DNA of 64,000 nt, taken from Flavobacterium anhuiense. GTDB lineage: Bacteria; Bacteroidota; Bacteroidia; Flavobacteriales; Flavobacteriaceae. How positions within the stretch are numbered: position 1 is the stretch's first letter; each line of letters starts with the position of its first letter. The DNA lies in assembly GCF_004151235.1 (NCBI RefSeq), contig NZ_JUIV01000004.1:271759-335758 (forward strand), written 5' to 3'. Of this stretch, positions 44,501 through 54,700 are shown piece after piece. Below the pieces are notes generated by a model. It had not been told where the DNA came from. It saw nothing but the letters and a program-made list of their open reading frames with translations, and did no database searches. A program made the position numbers and the translations under genes.

Positions 44501-47236
44501 CAAAGCTGCATCCGTAACCGCTAAAAAATTATTAGCAGGACTCGCATTCCAGACAATGCTGTACGCAGTCGGAGAATTTGTCGGAGCATTATAGCTCAAA
44601 CTGGCAGTCTGGACTGAGGCACTAAAACAGACAGCGCCCGCAGTGCCAAGTGTGATCGATGGCAAGGGATTTACGGTTACCGTAAAATTGCTTGGTGCAG
44701 AAACGCAACCATTGGCATTCTTTACAGTCAAAGCTCCTGTATAGGTGCCTGCAGCTGTATTTGCAGGTATGGAAATATTAATTGGGCTCGATGGTAAAAC
44801 CGCATTTGAAACTGGTAAAAAAGTATTTGTTGGGCTCGCGTTCCATGTTATACTGTAAGTTGTTGGAGAATTAGTAATTGAACTATAAGGCAATGCAGTA
44901 CTCTGAACATTCGAACTTGTACAGACCGCGGCTGTCGCGCCTAATGCTATGGTCGGCAACGGATTTACAGTCACTAAAAAATTATTCGAAGCTGATACGC
45001 AGCCGTTTGCATTGCTTACCGTTAATGTTCCCATATAGGTTCCCGCTGCTGTGTTTGCAGGTATTGGAATTGTGATAGCACTTGCTGGCAAAGACGCATT
45101 TGAGACTGGCGCAAAAGTATTCGTTGGACTGGCATTCCAAGTGATGCTATAGTTTGTTGGCGAGTTTGTAACCGCAGTATACGGTAACGTTGTATTCTGC
45201 AAATTTGAACTTGTACAGACCGCGGTTGTCGCGCCTAATGCTATGGTCGGCAATGGATTTACAGTCACTGTAAAATTTGTTGTTGCTGATATACATCCTG
45301 CATTCCTTACCGTCAAAGTCCCCGTATAGGTTCCCGCAGCAGTTCCTGCAGGGACAGCAATACTTATTGGACTAGCTGTTAAAGCTGCATTTGAAACAGG
45401 CAGGAAGCTATTTGTCGGACTAGCATTCCAGGTAATGCTGTAATTTGTGGGCGAATTTGTTGTAGCAGTATAATTCAGGTTAGCCGTTTGAGCTCCAGCA
45501 TTAAAACAAACTGACGTTGTTGTACTACTCAATGTAATCGTTGGAGGTGCACTTACTGTGACGGTGAAATTATTTGCTGCTGATGTGCATCCGTTTGCAT
45601 TTTTTACTGTCAATATCCCAGTATATGTTCCCGCAGCTGTATTTGCAGGTACCGAAATATTAATCTGATTTGCTGGTAAAGATGCATTTGAAACTGGTAA
45701 GAATGTATTTGTAGGACTCGAACTCCATGTAATACTGTAAGTATTTGGGGAGTTGGCAACTGCCGTATAAGGCAGTATGGTACTTTGTACACTTGAACTT
45801 GTACAGACGGCTGTAGTACTACCCAATGTAATTGTTGGTAATGGATTTACAGTAACTGTAAAACTACTTGTACCAGATACGCACCCAGCATTACTTACAG
45901 TAAGCATACCTGTATAAGTCCCTGCAGCAGTACCAGCGGGGATTGCAATAGTAATAGGACTTGCTGGCAAAGATGCATTCGAAACTGGCAAGAAATTATT
46001 TGCGGGACTAGCATTCCATGTAATACTATAATTTGTTGGTGAATTTGTCGTTGCGCTATAACTCAAATTAGTTGTTTGTGCGCTAACACTTGCGCATACA
46101 GCAGTAGCGTTAGCTCCTAATGTTATTGTTGGCTGAGCTGATATTGCAATTTGAGTAGACATTCCTATTGAAGAAGTACAATCAGCTGATGTTAAGCTAT
46201 TAAGAACAATATTACTATTTCCTACATTAATAAATCCAGATGCAGTAAAACTTCCAGACCCAGCCGTTGTCACAACCATTGTTGTTGTTAAATTTGTAGC
46301 TGAAGGGTTACTCCTATGGTAGTTAACCGTATATGTTCCAACTGGCAAATTTGCAGGAGTACTTATGACTTGCACTTGAGAAAAATTTCCTACTGATGTA
46401 CAGACATTCGTAGCCGATAATGATGTTATACTATAAGTTTTACAAGTATACGTAACATTAATATAACCTCTTGCGCCGCTTCCTCCGTTTTGCGCAGTAT
46501 TAGCACTTAAAGCCCCTCCTCCTCCGCCTCCATTAGTTCCACCATTAGTTCCAGCTAAATCTGTTAATAATAAAGTAGATTGTGCAGCTCCACCGGTTCC
46601 AGCTCCAGCTACAGTACCGAAATTACCAGCGTTTCCACCTCCACCAGATGAAAGAAGCAAGCTTAATGCAGCAACTTTACCATTTGTACCATTTGCTCCT
46701 ATTGCTGTTCCTAAATTTCCAATAGCGCCAGTACCTCCCATACCTCCAGTTGGAGTAGAAGTAGTTGCAATATTAGCGTTTCCTCCAAGACCTCCTGGCG
46801 CATAGAAAGAAGTTGTAAATCCCGTTATATATGATGGTCCGCCTGCGACACCATCACCAGCTCCTCCTGTGGCAGCTCCTCCAACAATGACTCCCAAACT
46901 CGATAATCCTGTCGTAGTAATCGTACCTTTTGCATAAGCTCCACCGCCGCCGCCGCCGCCGCTTCTACCTTCACCTGGCGTCACTTTGGCTCCACCTCCA
47001 GCGCCACCTGCACCCCAACCTTCTACAGTAACAACATCCATACCTGCTGGAAGAAGAAGAGATCCACTGGCTGTAAATGGATGGGAAATCTGCGCTTTAG
47101 AAGTCGTATAAAAAATTGAGAAAAATAAAATAATAAGAAATTGAAATCTTAAATTGAAATTTAATGGTTTCCCCATATAAATTACTAAAGTTGAAAAGCT
47201 GAAGAAACGCAGCATAGTAAGTAAATCTTTTTTCAT
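41549..47236 (-). CDS. Giant secreted protein: Gly-rich domain, nine Ig-like repeats, T9SS C-terminal module
   Basis: This 1895-aa protein is probably displayed on the surface. After an N-terminal hydrophobic signal comes a glycine-rich domain (about 55-265, GGGGGGGAYAKGTI). A linker follows, then nine Ig-like repeats of roughly 80-98 aa, each with a Cys near the start (AVCTSS, AVCFSA) and ending in TAAGTYTGxLTV-like strands. A SprB-type segment (YSYSIDGTDFSNTSGIF) follows. The last ~450 residues are the module shared by three neighbouring genes (RRFDLTYWSSPV, GYSIRGPQSF, GNPYPSAI, RALPF), ending in the sorting signal-like tail VKITLENGKTATRKIVFR. Three of the repeats form a 294-bp tandem at the DNA level (about 44060-44950). 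Adhesion or a cell-envelope role is possible. Confidence 0.88.
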   Translation of the reverse strand: MKKDLLTMLRFFSFSTLVIYMGKPLNFNLRFQFLIILFFSIFYTTSKAQISHPFTASGSLLLPAGMDVVTVEGWGAGGAGGGAKVTPGEGRSGGGGGGGAYAKGTITTTGLSSLGVIVGGAATGGAGDGVAGGPSYITGFTTSFYAPGGLGGNANIATTSTPTGGMGGTGAIGNLGTAIGANGTNGKVAALSLLLSSGGGGNAGNFGTVAGAGTGGAAQSTLLLTDLAGTNGGTNGGGGGGALSANTAQNGGSGARGYINVTYTCKTYSITSLSATNVCTSVGNFSQVQVISTPANLPVGTYTVNYHRSNPSATNLTTTMVVTTAGSGSFTASGFINVGNSNIVLNSLTSADCTSSIGMSTQIAISAQPTITLGANATAVCASVSAQTTNLSYSATTNSPTNYSITWNASPANNFLPVSNASLPASPITIAIPAGTAAGTYTGMLTVSNAGCVSGTSSFTVTVNPLPTITLGSTTAVCTSSSVQSTILPYTAVANSPNTYSITWSSSPTNTFLPVSNASLPANQINISVPANTAAGTYTGILTVKNANGCTSAANNFTVTVSAPPTITLSSTTTSVCFNAGAQTANLNYTATTNSPTNYSITWNASPTNSFLPVSNAALTASPISIAVPAGTAAGTYTGTLTVRNAGCISATTNFTVTVNPLPTIALGATTAVCTSSNLQNTTLPYTAVTNSPTNYSITWNASPTNTFAPVSNASLPASAITIPIPANTAAGTYMGTLTVSNANGCVSASNNFLVTVNPLPTIALGATAAVCTSSNVQSTALPYSSITNSPTTYSITWNASPTNTFLPVSNAVLPSSPINISIPANTAAGTYTGALTVKNANGCVSAPSNFTVTVNPLPSITLGTAGAVCFSASVQTASLSYNAPTNSPTAYSIVWNASPANNFLAVTDAALTSSPISIAVPAGTAAGTYTGTLTVKNANGCVSMPSNFTITVNPLPSITLGTAGAVCFSASAQTASLSYNAPTNSPTSYSIVWNASPANNFLAVTDAALTSSPISIAVPAGTAAGTYTGVLTVKNANGCVSMPSNFTITVNAAPTITTSGNLTPICKSTSFQMASLPYSATTGSPINYSIDWSTLNDQGTTAFSFDSVGGNVNNIFIPANTAAGTYSGVMSIFTSEGCFATQTIFLTINSVPTINTSGVFTSVCQSSSAQTTTLSYNSTTGSPNSYAIDWVTLTDQGATPFPFSSGSGDIINVNVPANTTSGTYNGIMTITTSGGCLATQNVSLTVNAVVTAPTASVTQIPTCVNNTGVITVSSPASGTGYSYSIDGTDFSNTSGIFTGLSSGVYSVQVKNNTTGCESEPTSISINAFVTKAWNGSVDANWENPANWTPTGVPIASDCVDIPDVGVDPIISGTNASFFASRLTVQNNGSLVVNETNTITVTNEVNVIGNGILIFENNSSLVQIADVNNAGAITYRRKTLVRRFDLTYWSSPVTRVPGFTLHDFSPNTLFDKYFKFSAAGAWATVYNGAEEMLPGNGYSIRGPQSFNNVTPSVFTGEFVGTPNNGTIQGPAAIAEKYCFFGNPYPSAIYADEFIHDNAANFYGTLYFWTHNTLPKITVPGTNTYRYTNDDYAFYNLSGDTAIGSLVGSGATSPGNQTPPAGYIAAGQGFFAKSKTGQKAVFTNSMRVPGFNSQFYKSTRTAVIERHRVWLNFTNSEGAFKQILIGYIAGATNSFDYNYDAVTMNANPYVDFYSINDGKKLVIQGRALPFVVSDTIPLGYKSTIPEGNFTIAIDHTDGNLSTQDIYLQDNVTNTIHNLRTGGYTFRSVPGTFLNRFVLRYTNQAGGETLGNEDFENQNQEIVVSVKDKNIKLQSISELENLQEVAIYDVGGKLLYHKKEIGNKDWVVNNFQSGPQILLVKITLENGKTATRKIVFR
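44060..44950 (-). repeat. 294-bp tandem repeats inside the 1895-aa gene
   Basis: Equivalent positions recur every 294 bases (for example 44103, 44397 and 44691), each period encoding 98 aa of Ig-like domain. The first two units are nearly identical and the third has begun to diverge. More diverged units continue to about 46150. Confidence 0.85.
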
Positions 47237-47688
47237 CTTGTGGTTTTTTAGTAATTGAAAAATAAATTCAAACTCAAAACAAGATTAATTGCAAAACCAA
47301 AGAGACTTAATATTTAATGTTATAGAGAATTAAGAATACACCACAATTTTGCAATTAATGGAGGCAGATAGAATGACAGATTTTAAACTGATTTTGGAAG
47401 GAAAAAGTGTACTTGAAAGGCTTGTAAAAAATTGCATTTAATCGATTTAAAACGTACTTAATCGATTAAATGCTACAACAAGGTACGATTTTATCTACAT
47501 TTAAATTAACATCGTAGTACCAAACCCATTATTTTAACACCTAAACAGGAAAAAACACAAAAAATAGGAAAAAACTGTTAAAACAAAAACAAAAAAATTT
47601 CAATTTATTGATTTTCAATACGTTAACAACGTAAAAGATTCATTTATTAAGATTTACAAAATGAATTGTTAATTAAGCCCTACTTCTA
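47237..47688. other. Non-coding gap upstream of the 1895-aa gene
   Basis: This 452-base gap has no credible ORF. It holds a perfect 14-bp inverted repeat, GCATTTAATCGATT (47434-47447) and AATCGATTAAATGC (47460-47473). A weaker pair, GGTACGAT and ATCGTAGTACC, lies at 47482-47521. These are likely regulatory for the 1895-aa gene, which starts about 200 bases away. Confidence 0.6.
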
Positions 47689-50600
47689 TTAAAAAATTAA
47701 CTTTTTTGAGATTGATTGGCCATTATCAAAAATGACTTTTATTATTAAAACTTGATGAGAAGAAAATAAATTTTGGATATTTAGATTTTTAATTTCGAGC
47801 TTATCTTTTCTATACAATTGATTTCCCGAAACATCAAATATTATAACTTCTTTCAAATTATCTTTAAAAGATTCAATATTTATATTATGTTTCTTAACCG
47901 ATATTAAAATGTTTTTAGAGTTGCCTTCAAGCGTTCTATTTGATAGAGTTTTATTAGTGTAAACTATCGAAAACCGATCGTTAAAAGTTCCAACTTCAGA
48001 ATCAAATTGATAAGGGCTTTCAGAAAGATTATGAATGCAATTCAATTTTTTGTCTACTAAAAAAATAGGTTTCTTAATGAAAAAATCATCTTGATGATCT
48101 ATTTCAATTTTGAAATGATCACCAATAGTCGTTTTGTAACCTAAAGAAATTGAATCACTTTCTGAAAAAGGCAACTCGCGACCTTGAATTATTAATCTTT
48201 TATCTTTTATTATGCTATAAAAATCTATTGATGCCCCTGAACTTAAATATTCTGCATCATAATTTAAATCTAAAGAATTTGAAGCACCTTCTGCGTACCC
48301 TAGTAAAATCTGTTTAAATTCATTATCATTATTTGTAACATTTAACCAAAACCTATGTTTTTCATTAGTAGATTTTATTACTGAATTTAAAGCAGGGCGC
48401 AGAAAAGAATTATTATTATCTCTAATTCTCATACTATTCTTAAATTCTAAGTAACCAGTTTGGTTGCTTTTCACAAAAAAAGCTTGTCCTGAAGCAATTG
48501 TACCGTCAGGAGCATCACTACTCACGCCAGAACTTAGCGCCGACCTTGTACCAACTCCTCCTAACAAATTGTAAACTGCAAAATCGTCATTACTATATCG
48601 ATAGGTATTGGTACCGGGTATTGTTATCCTAGGTGGAGTATTGTGTGTCCAAAAATATAACGCCCCTTTTGTTTTTGGTGCATTCTCAGTTAGAAATTTA
48701 TCTGCACTTATTGCGCAAGGATATGGATTCCCAATCAAATAAAACCGATCTGAAGCAACAAGTTCAACTTCTATTTTTCCATTATTCGGAATCCCCTTAA
48801 AGACACCTTCAAATATTGCTCGCTCAGTAGTAGAAAAACTTTGTGGTGCTCTGATACTGTATCCATATCCCGAAATCATGGTCATTGTTCCGTTAAGATT
48901 TGTTTTCCATCCAGAGATTACATCATAACAGAAATATTTATCGAAAAGTGTTTCTGGTGAAAAATCATACAATTTCATATCAGCTACTGGAGAGGACCAA
49001 TAGGTTAAATCGAATCGAATTACAGGTTTTGTTTTTCTCTTTAAATGAACAATTCCTGTGTTTACCATATCATCATCCTCTTGATACAAACTAGCAGAAT
49101 CTTCTAGAACAAGAATTCCTTTACCAGTATAAGCAAATTCAATACCGAGAGTGTTTTTTTCAGATAAAGTAACCGTTTTCCCCTGTTCAATATTACAGCC
49201 ACAAATATTGGCCGTCTTAAAGTTTCGAAAATCTTCTTTAAAATAAACATCTTTCCCCGCAGAAGGATAACCATTTGACCATGAAATTCCATCCCAGATT
49301 GTTGTATCAACACAAAGTTTTAAACAAGCAATTCTATGTTTTGAAATACCTGAAATTGAATTAAAATTTCCTCCTATGACCAGTTTATAATCTTCACTAA
49401 AATTCATTGCATATAGCGCATTATTTAATGACGCTCTAAAAGTATTGTCGAAAGATCCTGAAGGCATTAATCGAATCAACCTAGAAGAAGAAATATTATT
49501 ATATGTTCCCGAAAAAGTCCCTCCAACTAAAATCTTATCATCGGGCTGTATTAAAATAGTACGAACGTCTCCTTTACTGAAACCAGTTCCCGAATCAAAT
49601 GTGGAATCAAAACTTCCGTCGCTATTTAATCTACTAATTCGTTTTTGCGAAATACCATTAAAAGCTAAGAAAGACCCGCCAACAAGAATCTTCTGATCAG
49701 ATTGCAGCGCAATTGTATAAACATATTTATCGAAGCCATTTCCAACATTAAAGTTTTCATCAATGCTTCCATTTGAGTTTAGTCGCACCAATCCAGCAAA
49801 AGGGACATCATTAAACTTTTTAAAATGACCGCCTACAAGAATCTTTCCGTCTGATTGTACAATTATACTTTCTATAATGCCATCGGCACCAAAACCAGTG
49901 ATAAAATCAGGATCTTTTGTACCATCTGGCAATACTCTAATAATTCTACCTGCATTTACTGGTGATCCATTGTATTTTGTAAAAGCTCCACCGACAATTA
50001 TTTTTTGATCTGACTGAATTGCCAACCCATAAACTTGTGCGTTAAATCCATCTCCGCTATCAAAAGATTCATCAATCTCTCCGTTTGGAAATATCCTAAC
50101 AATACGATTATTGTCAAGATCATTGTACTTTGTAAAATTGCCTCCTAAAATAATTTTTCCATCAGTTTGTAATGCTGATGTTTTTATCAAACCATTACTT
50201 CCTGTTTTTGACATGTTGAAAACTGTATCTATTTTCCCATTTTCTAACAGACATGTTATTTTAGAGGCTGTCTCTCCATTAAACTTTTTAAAATTCCCCC
50301 CAATTATTGCTTTCTTGCTTGGAAGAGGCAAAATAGTAAGAACAGAATTATCAAAACCAATTCCAGATACTAGATAAGAAATATCTTGATCTCCTTCAGT
50401 ACTAATTTTCACTAGTCTTCCTTGATTTTGACCGTTAAAAACAGAAAATGAGCCCCCAACAAACCACGAACCTTCTTCATCAAATTCTAAAGCCAATACT
50501 GAAGCAGATGCAGGACCAGAGCCAATGTCAAAGTTAGGTTTTATGCTTCCATCTGGTTGGAGAAAAATTAATCTTGTAACCTCGGCAGTATTGTAAAAAC

Positions 50601-51564
50601 CTATAAAGGAACCTCCAACCATTATCTCTCCATTCTTATTTATTTTGATTGTTTGGACTCCGTCTCTACTAAAACCTGAACCATTTAAAAAATTCTCGTC
50701 TTTAGTTCCATCTTCATTCAAGCGAATAATTCGATTAGCTACAGTGTCATTAAAAAGAGTAAAATTGCCCCCTAAAACCATTTTCCCATCAGACTGTAAA
50801 GCGATCGCATTAACGTTATCATTAAAACCTACGCCACAGTTGAAGGTAGAGTCAAAAGTACCATTAGAATTTAACCGAATTATATGATTAGCTGAATTAC
50901 CGTTAAATACAGTAAAATTACCCGTAAGGAGTATTTTCTGATCTGATAAAACTTTTGCATGTGTAATATTTAATGCAGATCCAGAACCAGTAAGAAACGT
51001 CGAATCGAGTGATCCGTTTGGCAATAAACGCGCTACTCTATTAATAGTAGTATTATTGTATTTTGTAAAACTTCCTACAATAATTATTTTTCCGTCTGAC
51101 TGCGAGTCAATATCGTATACTATACCAGTCGTAGCTCCAATTGTTGTATTAAAAGTCTCATCATACGAACCATCTACATTTAAACGAATTATTCTTCCTG
51201 CGTTGATGCCATTAAAACTTGTAAAATTACCTCCCAATATAATTTTGCCATCAGACTGCAAATAAGAAGCATAGATTTTACCATTAAAACCAGTTCCAAT
51301 ATTGAAACTTTCATCGATATAACCATCTGTATTTAAGCGAGTAAGATAAGAAACGGGCGTTCCATTCAAACTTAAATAATCACCTCCTACAAGCAAAGTG
51401 CCATCTTTCAACATCAAAAGTGTCCGCACAGTATTATCAAATCCATCACCAATTTGTCCATTGTCGAGAACATTGAAGGAACTGTCAACTTTACCCTGCT
51501 GTGAGAGAAGTGTTTGGATTGGGAACGAGATTAAAATTAATGTATAAAATAAATTTTTAATCAA
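47689..51564 (-). CDS. Delta-60 repeat (propeller) surface protein with T9SS C-terminal module
   Basis: The 1291-aa protein has a signal peptide (ending about LLSQQ). About fourteen delta-60-type units of ~51 aa follow (residues about 45-760), each with a core like LQSDGKIILGGNF followed by RIIRLNxDGSxDxxFN. Fourteen units would suit two seven-bladed beta-propellers. A linker (DTTIWDGISWSNGYPSAG) leads to the ~450-residue C-terminal module common to three other genes here (RFDLTYWSSPV, GYSIRAPQSF, GNPYPCAI), ending in a short sorting-signal-like tail (VDNGQSIS-type region). It is probably secreted or surface bound by T9SS. It is 150 bases from the 1617-aa gene, same strand. Function is unknown; binding is likely. 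Confidence 0.88.
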   Translation of the reverse strand: MIKNLFYTLILISFPIQTLLSQQGKVDSSFNVLDNGQIGDGFDNTVRTLLMLKDGTLLVGGDYLSLNGTPVSYLTRLNTDGYIDESFNIGTGFNGKIYASYLQSDGKIILGGNFTSFNGINAGRIIRLNVDGSYDETFNTTIGATTGIVYDIDSQSDGKIIIVGSFTKYNNTTINRVARLLPNGSLDSTFLTGSGSALNITHAKVLSDQKILLTGNFTVFNGNSANHIIRLNSNGTFDSTFNCGVGFNDNVNAIALQSDGKMVLGGNFTLFNDTVANRIIRLNEDGTKDENFLNGSGFSRDGVQTIKINKNGEIMVGGSFIGFYNTAEVTRLIFLQPDGSIKPNFDIGSGPASASVLALEFDEEGSWFVGGSFSVFNGQNQGRLVKISTEGDQDISYLVSGIGFDNSVLTILPLPSKKAIIGGNFKKFNGETASKITCLLENGKIDTVFNMSKTGSNGLIKTSALQTDGKIILGGNFTKYNDLDNNRIVRIFPNGEIDESFDSGDGFNAQVYGLAIQSDQKIIVGGAFTKYNGSPVNAGRIIRVLPDGTKDPDFITGFGADGIIESIIVQSDGKILVGGHFKKFNDVPFAGLVRLNSNGSIDENFNVGNGFDKYVYTIALQSDQKILVGGSFLAFNGISQKRISRLNSDGSFDSTFDSGTGFSKGDVRTILIQPDDKILVGGTFSGTYNNISSSRLIRLMPSGSFDNTFRASLNNALYAMNFSEDYKLVIGGNFNSISGISKHRIACLKLCVDTTIWDGISWSNGYPSAGKDVYFKEDFRNFKTANICGCNIEQGKTVTLSEKNTLGIEFAYTGKGILVLEDSASLYQEDDDMVNTGIVHLKRKTKPVIRFDLTYWSSPVADMKLYDFSPETLFDKYFCYDVISGWKTNLNGTMTMISGYGYSIRAPQSFSTTERAIFEGVFKGIPNNGKIEVELVASDRFYLIGNPYPCAISADKFLTENAPKTKGALYFWTHNTPPRITIPGTNTYRYSNDDFAVYNLLGGVGTRSALSSGVSSDAPDGTIASGQAFFVKSNQTGYLEFKNSMRIRDNNNSFLRPALNSVIKSTNEKHRFWLNVTNNDNEFKQILLGYAEGASNSLDLNYDAEYLSSGASIDFYSIIKDKRLIIQGRELPFSESDSISLGYKTTIGDHFKIEIDHQDDFFIKKPIFLVDKKLNCIHNLSESPYQFDSEVGTFNDRFSIVYTNKTLSNRTLEGNSKNILISVKKHNINIESFKDNLKEVIIFDVSGNQLYRKDKLEIKNLNIQNLFSSHQVLIIKVIFDNGQSISKKLIF

Positions 51565-51665
51565 AACAGAATAATCTAAGTTAATATTTGTAAGAATTAA
51601 GTTAAAATTATAAAGCGTTAATTAAAAACACAATACCAAGATTTAGGGATATTTTAGACATAAAA

Positions 51666-51697
51666 AAAAGTCCATTCTTTATAAGAATGGACTTTTA
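51666..51697 (-). terminator. Terminator after the 1617-aa gene
   Basis: AAAGTCCATTCTT and AAGAATGGACTTT form a 13-bp stem with a tiny loop, and the minus strand continues into a T-rich run. It separates the 1617-aa and 1291-aa genes, so they are probably separate transcripts. Confidence 0.85.
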
Positions 51698-51714
51698 TAT
51701 AATCTATTTTTAAG

Positions 51715-54700
51715 TTACAAATTTGAGAAAACAACTTTTTTAGTAATTGTAGAACCGTTTTCTAAAGTCACCTTAACTAATAAAACCTGATCGCTAGAAT
51801 GTAAATTATTAATTTGTAATTCTGACGAATTAACTTTTTTCTTGCTGTATAACGATTGTGCTCCTACATCAAAAATATTTACCTCTTTAATTGTTTCTTT
51901 AGAAGAAGTAATGCTTATTACTTTATCTTTTACTGAAACTAAAACACTGCTTTCAAGATTTTCGAAATCACCTGTTCCTAGTGTTTTATTTGTATAACGA
52001 AGAACAAAACGATCTGCAAAAGTTCCAGTCAATGTACTGAATGTATAGTTTTCATTGCGCAAGTTAGTGATCTTTCCTGTCGTTTTATCTTCTAAAAAAA
52101 CTTCTTGCGTATTAAAGAATCCATCTCCATGATCTATTGCAATTGTAAACTCTCCTTCTATTGCAGTTTTATATCCTAACGGAACCAAGTCACTATTATC
52201 AAATGGAAGAGCACGCCCTTGAATTGTTAATTTTTTGGTTTCATTTATACTATAAAAATCAATAAATGAATTACCTGCAGCGCTAAAAGCATCATAATTA
52301 ATGTCTACACTATTCGTTGCACCTTGAATATAACCAACCAATATTTGCTTAAAAGCACCTTGAGTATTTGTAATATTCAACCATATACGATTTTTTTCTA
52401 TACTTCTTTTAGCTGTTTTAAGGAATTGTCCATTATTTGCTTCAACACGCATTGCGTTATTAAAAAGTATTTCTGTTGTTTTTGGCCTTGCAAGGAATCC
52501 TTGTCCTGCGGCAATAAATCCGTCAAATGGTTTAGCTGGTGCGCCATTATTACCAACACTGGTTGTTCCAGAAATATTATAAGCTATATAATCATCACTT
52601 GTATAACGATAGGTATTATCTCCAGGTGCTTTTTGCGGAGACGTAACATGCGTCCAAAGATAAATTGTTCCTAAAACATCTTTATTAGTCTCTATTAATG
52701 CATCTGCATCTATTGCTGATGGATATGGATTCCCAAAAAAGAAATATTTATCGGCAACTACAGATTTTACCGTTATGTTTCCGTTATTTGGAACTCCAAC
52801 AAACTTTCCTGTAAAAATACTTGGCACAGCAGTATCAAATCCCTGTGGTCCTCTAATGCTGTAACCATTTCCTACTTTCATAGACATTCCTCCATATAAG
52901 TTAGTTTTCCATCCTGCAATTGGTTCAAAATAAAAATACTTGTCAAAAAGAGTCGTAGGTGAAAGCTCATTCATCTTTGGCCCAAGATCTGGTGACACTG
53001 TAACTGGACTTGACCAATACGTCAAATCAAATCGGCGTACGCTAGTTTCTCTCTCATAAACTATATTTCCTGAATTTTGTACATCTGTCTTTTGTATTAA
53101 ACTTGAACCATTTCTAAACACCAATCTACCATTACTTGTTACTGCATTTGTTATTGTCAAAGTCAAACCAGATGGAATAACTACTTCCGATCCAGCCGGA
53201 ACTCTAATTTCTAACGAACACGCATCTATATTTGTTTTTGGTAAAGGTGTAACATTTGGGAAAGGCTGATTTGGCACAACAGAAGAAATGATAACACTTT
53301 TACTTCCGTCTGGCTCATTATTTGTCCATCCCGAACCATTCCACTCAGTAAACGAACTAATATCATCTATTGTAACAGATGCTGAACTTGAGGTACAACC
53401 TGTAGCATTATCTGTAACAGTAAAACTATAAGTATCTGCTGTTAAATCTTGAATAGGCAAAGTAGATGTTGTACCAGAATATGTCTTTGGCAAAGTAGTC
53501 AATCCTGTTTGGTTAATTGTCCAATCTGCTGGCAAAGTATCTACTGTTATGCTTCCAAAACTGCCACAAGACACATTGCCGTTTTTCACAATTGATGGTA
53601 TTGGTGCTTGAATTACTGTAATAGTTTTAGTAACTGATATTGTATTGCATAAACCACCTGAAGTAGTCAATGTCAAAATGATGCTTCCTGATTCTGATGC
53701 TCCGGCTGTATATGTAGCATTAACTGGATCGGCTGCGTTTGTCCATGTTCCAGATCCTCCAGTCCATGTACCGCCTGTAGCTCCGCCTCCAACTGATCCG
53801 CCCATAGGTGCTGATGTCGCTCCTTGGCATATTGCAGATAAAGCTGATCCTGCATTGGCAGTCGGATTTGGATTTACCGTAATTGTTTTAGTAGCGGTTG
53901 CCGTTCCGCATGAACCGCCAGAAGTCGTAAGCGTCAATGTGATGCTTCCTGATTCTGATGCTCCAGCTGTATATGTAGCATTAACTGGATCGGCTGCGTT
54001 TGTCCATGTTCCAGATCCTCCAGTCCATGTACCGCCTGTAGCTCCGCCTCCAACTGATCCTCCCATAGCTGCTGATACCGCTCCTTGGCAGATTGCAGAT
54101 AAAGCTGATCCAGCGGTAGCTGTCGGATTTGGATTTACCGTAATTGTTTTAGTAGCGGTTGCCGTTCCGCATGAACCACCAGAAGTCGTAAGCGTCAATG
54201 TGATGCTTCCTGATTCTGATGCTCCGGCTGTATATGTAGCATTAGCTGGATCGGCTGCGTTTGTCCATGTTCCAGATCCTCCAGTCCATGTACCGCCTGT
54301 AGCTCCGCCTCCAACTGATCCGCCCATAGCCGCTGATGTCGCTCCTTGGCAGATTGCAGATAAAGCTGCTCCTGCATTGGCTGTCGGATTTGGATTTACC
54401 GTAATTGTTTTAGTAGCGGTTGCTGTTCCGCATGAACCGCCAGAAGTCGTAAGCGTCAAAATGATGCTTCCTGATTCTGATGCTCCAGCTGTATATGTAG
54501 CATTAACTGGATCGGCTGCGTTTGTCCATGTTCCAGACCCTCCAGTCCATGTACCGCCTGTAGCTCCACCTCCAACTGATCCGCCCATAGCCGCTGATGT
54601 CGCTCCTTGGCAGATTGCAGATAAAGCTGGTCCAGCGGTAGCTGTTGGATTTGGATTTACTGTTATAACAGCAGAACCAGATAGAGTTTGTGTACAACTC

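Noticed and set aside
44100..44594. Short plus-strand frames within the Ig-like repeats
   Set aside because: They recur once per repeat unit, antisense to the large gene, so they are by-products of the repeat.
53620..54663. Possible CRISPR-like array
   Set aside because: The unit is 261 bases, in frame and coding, with no short repeat-spacer alternation.
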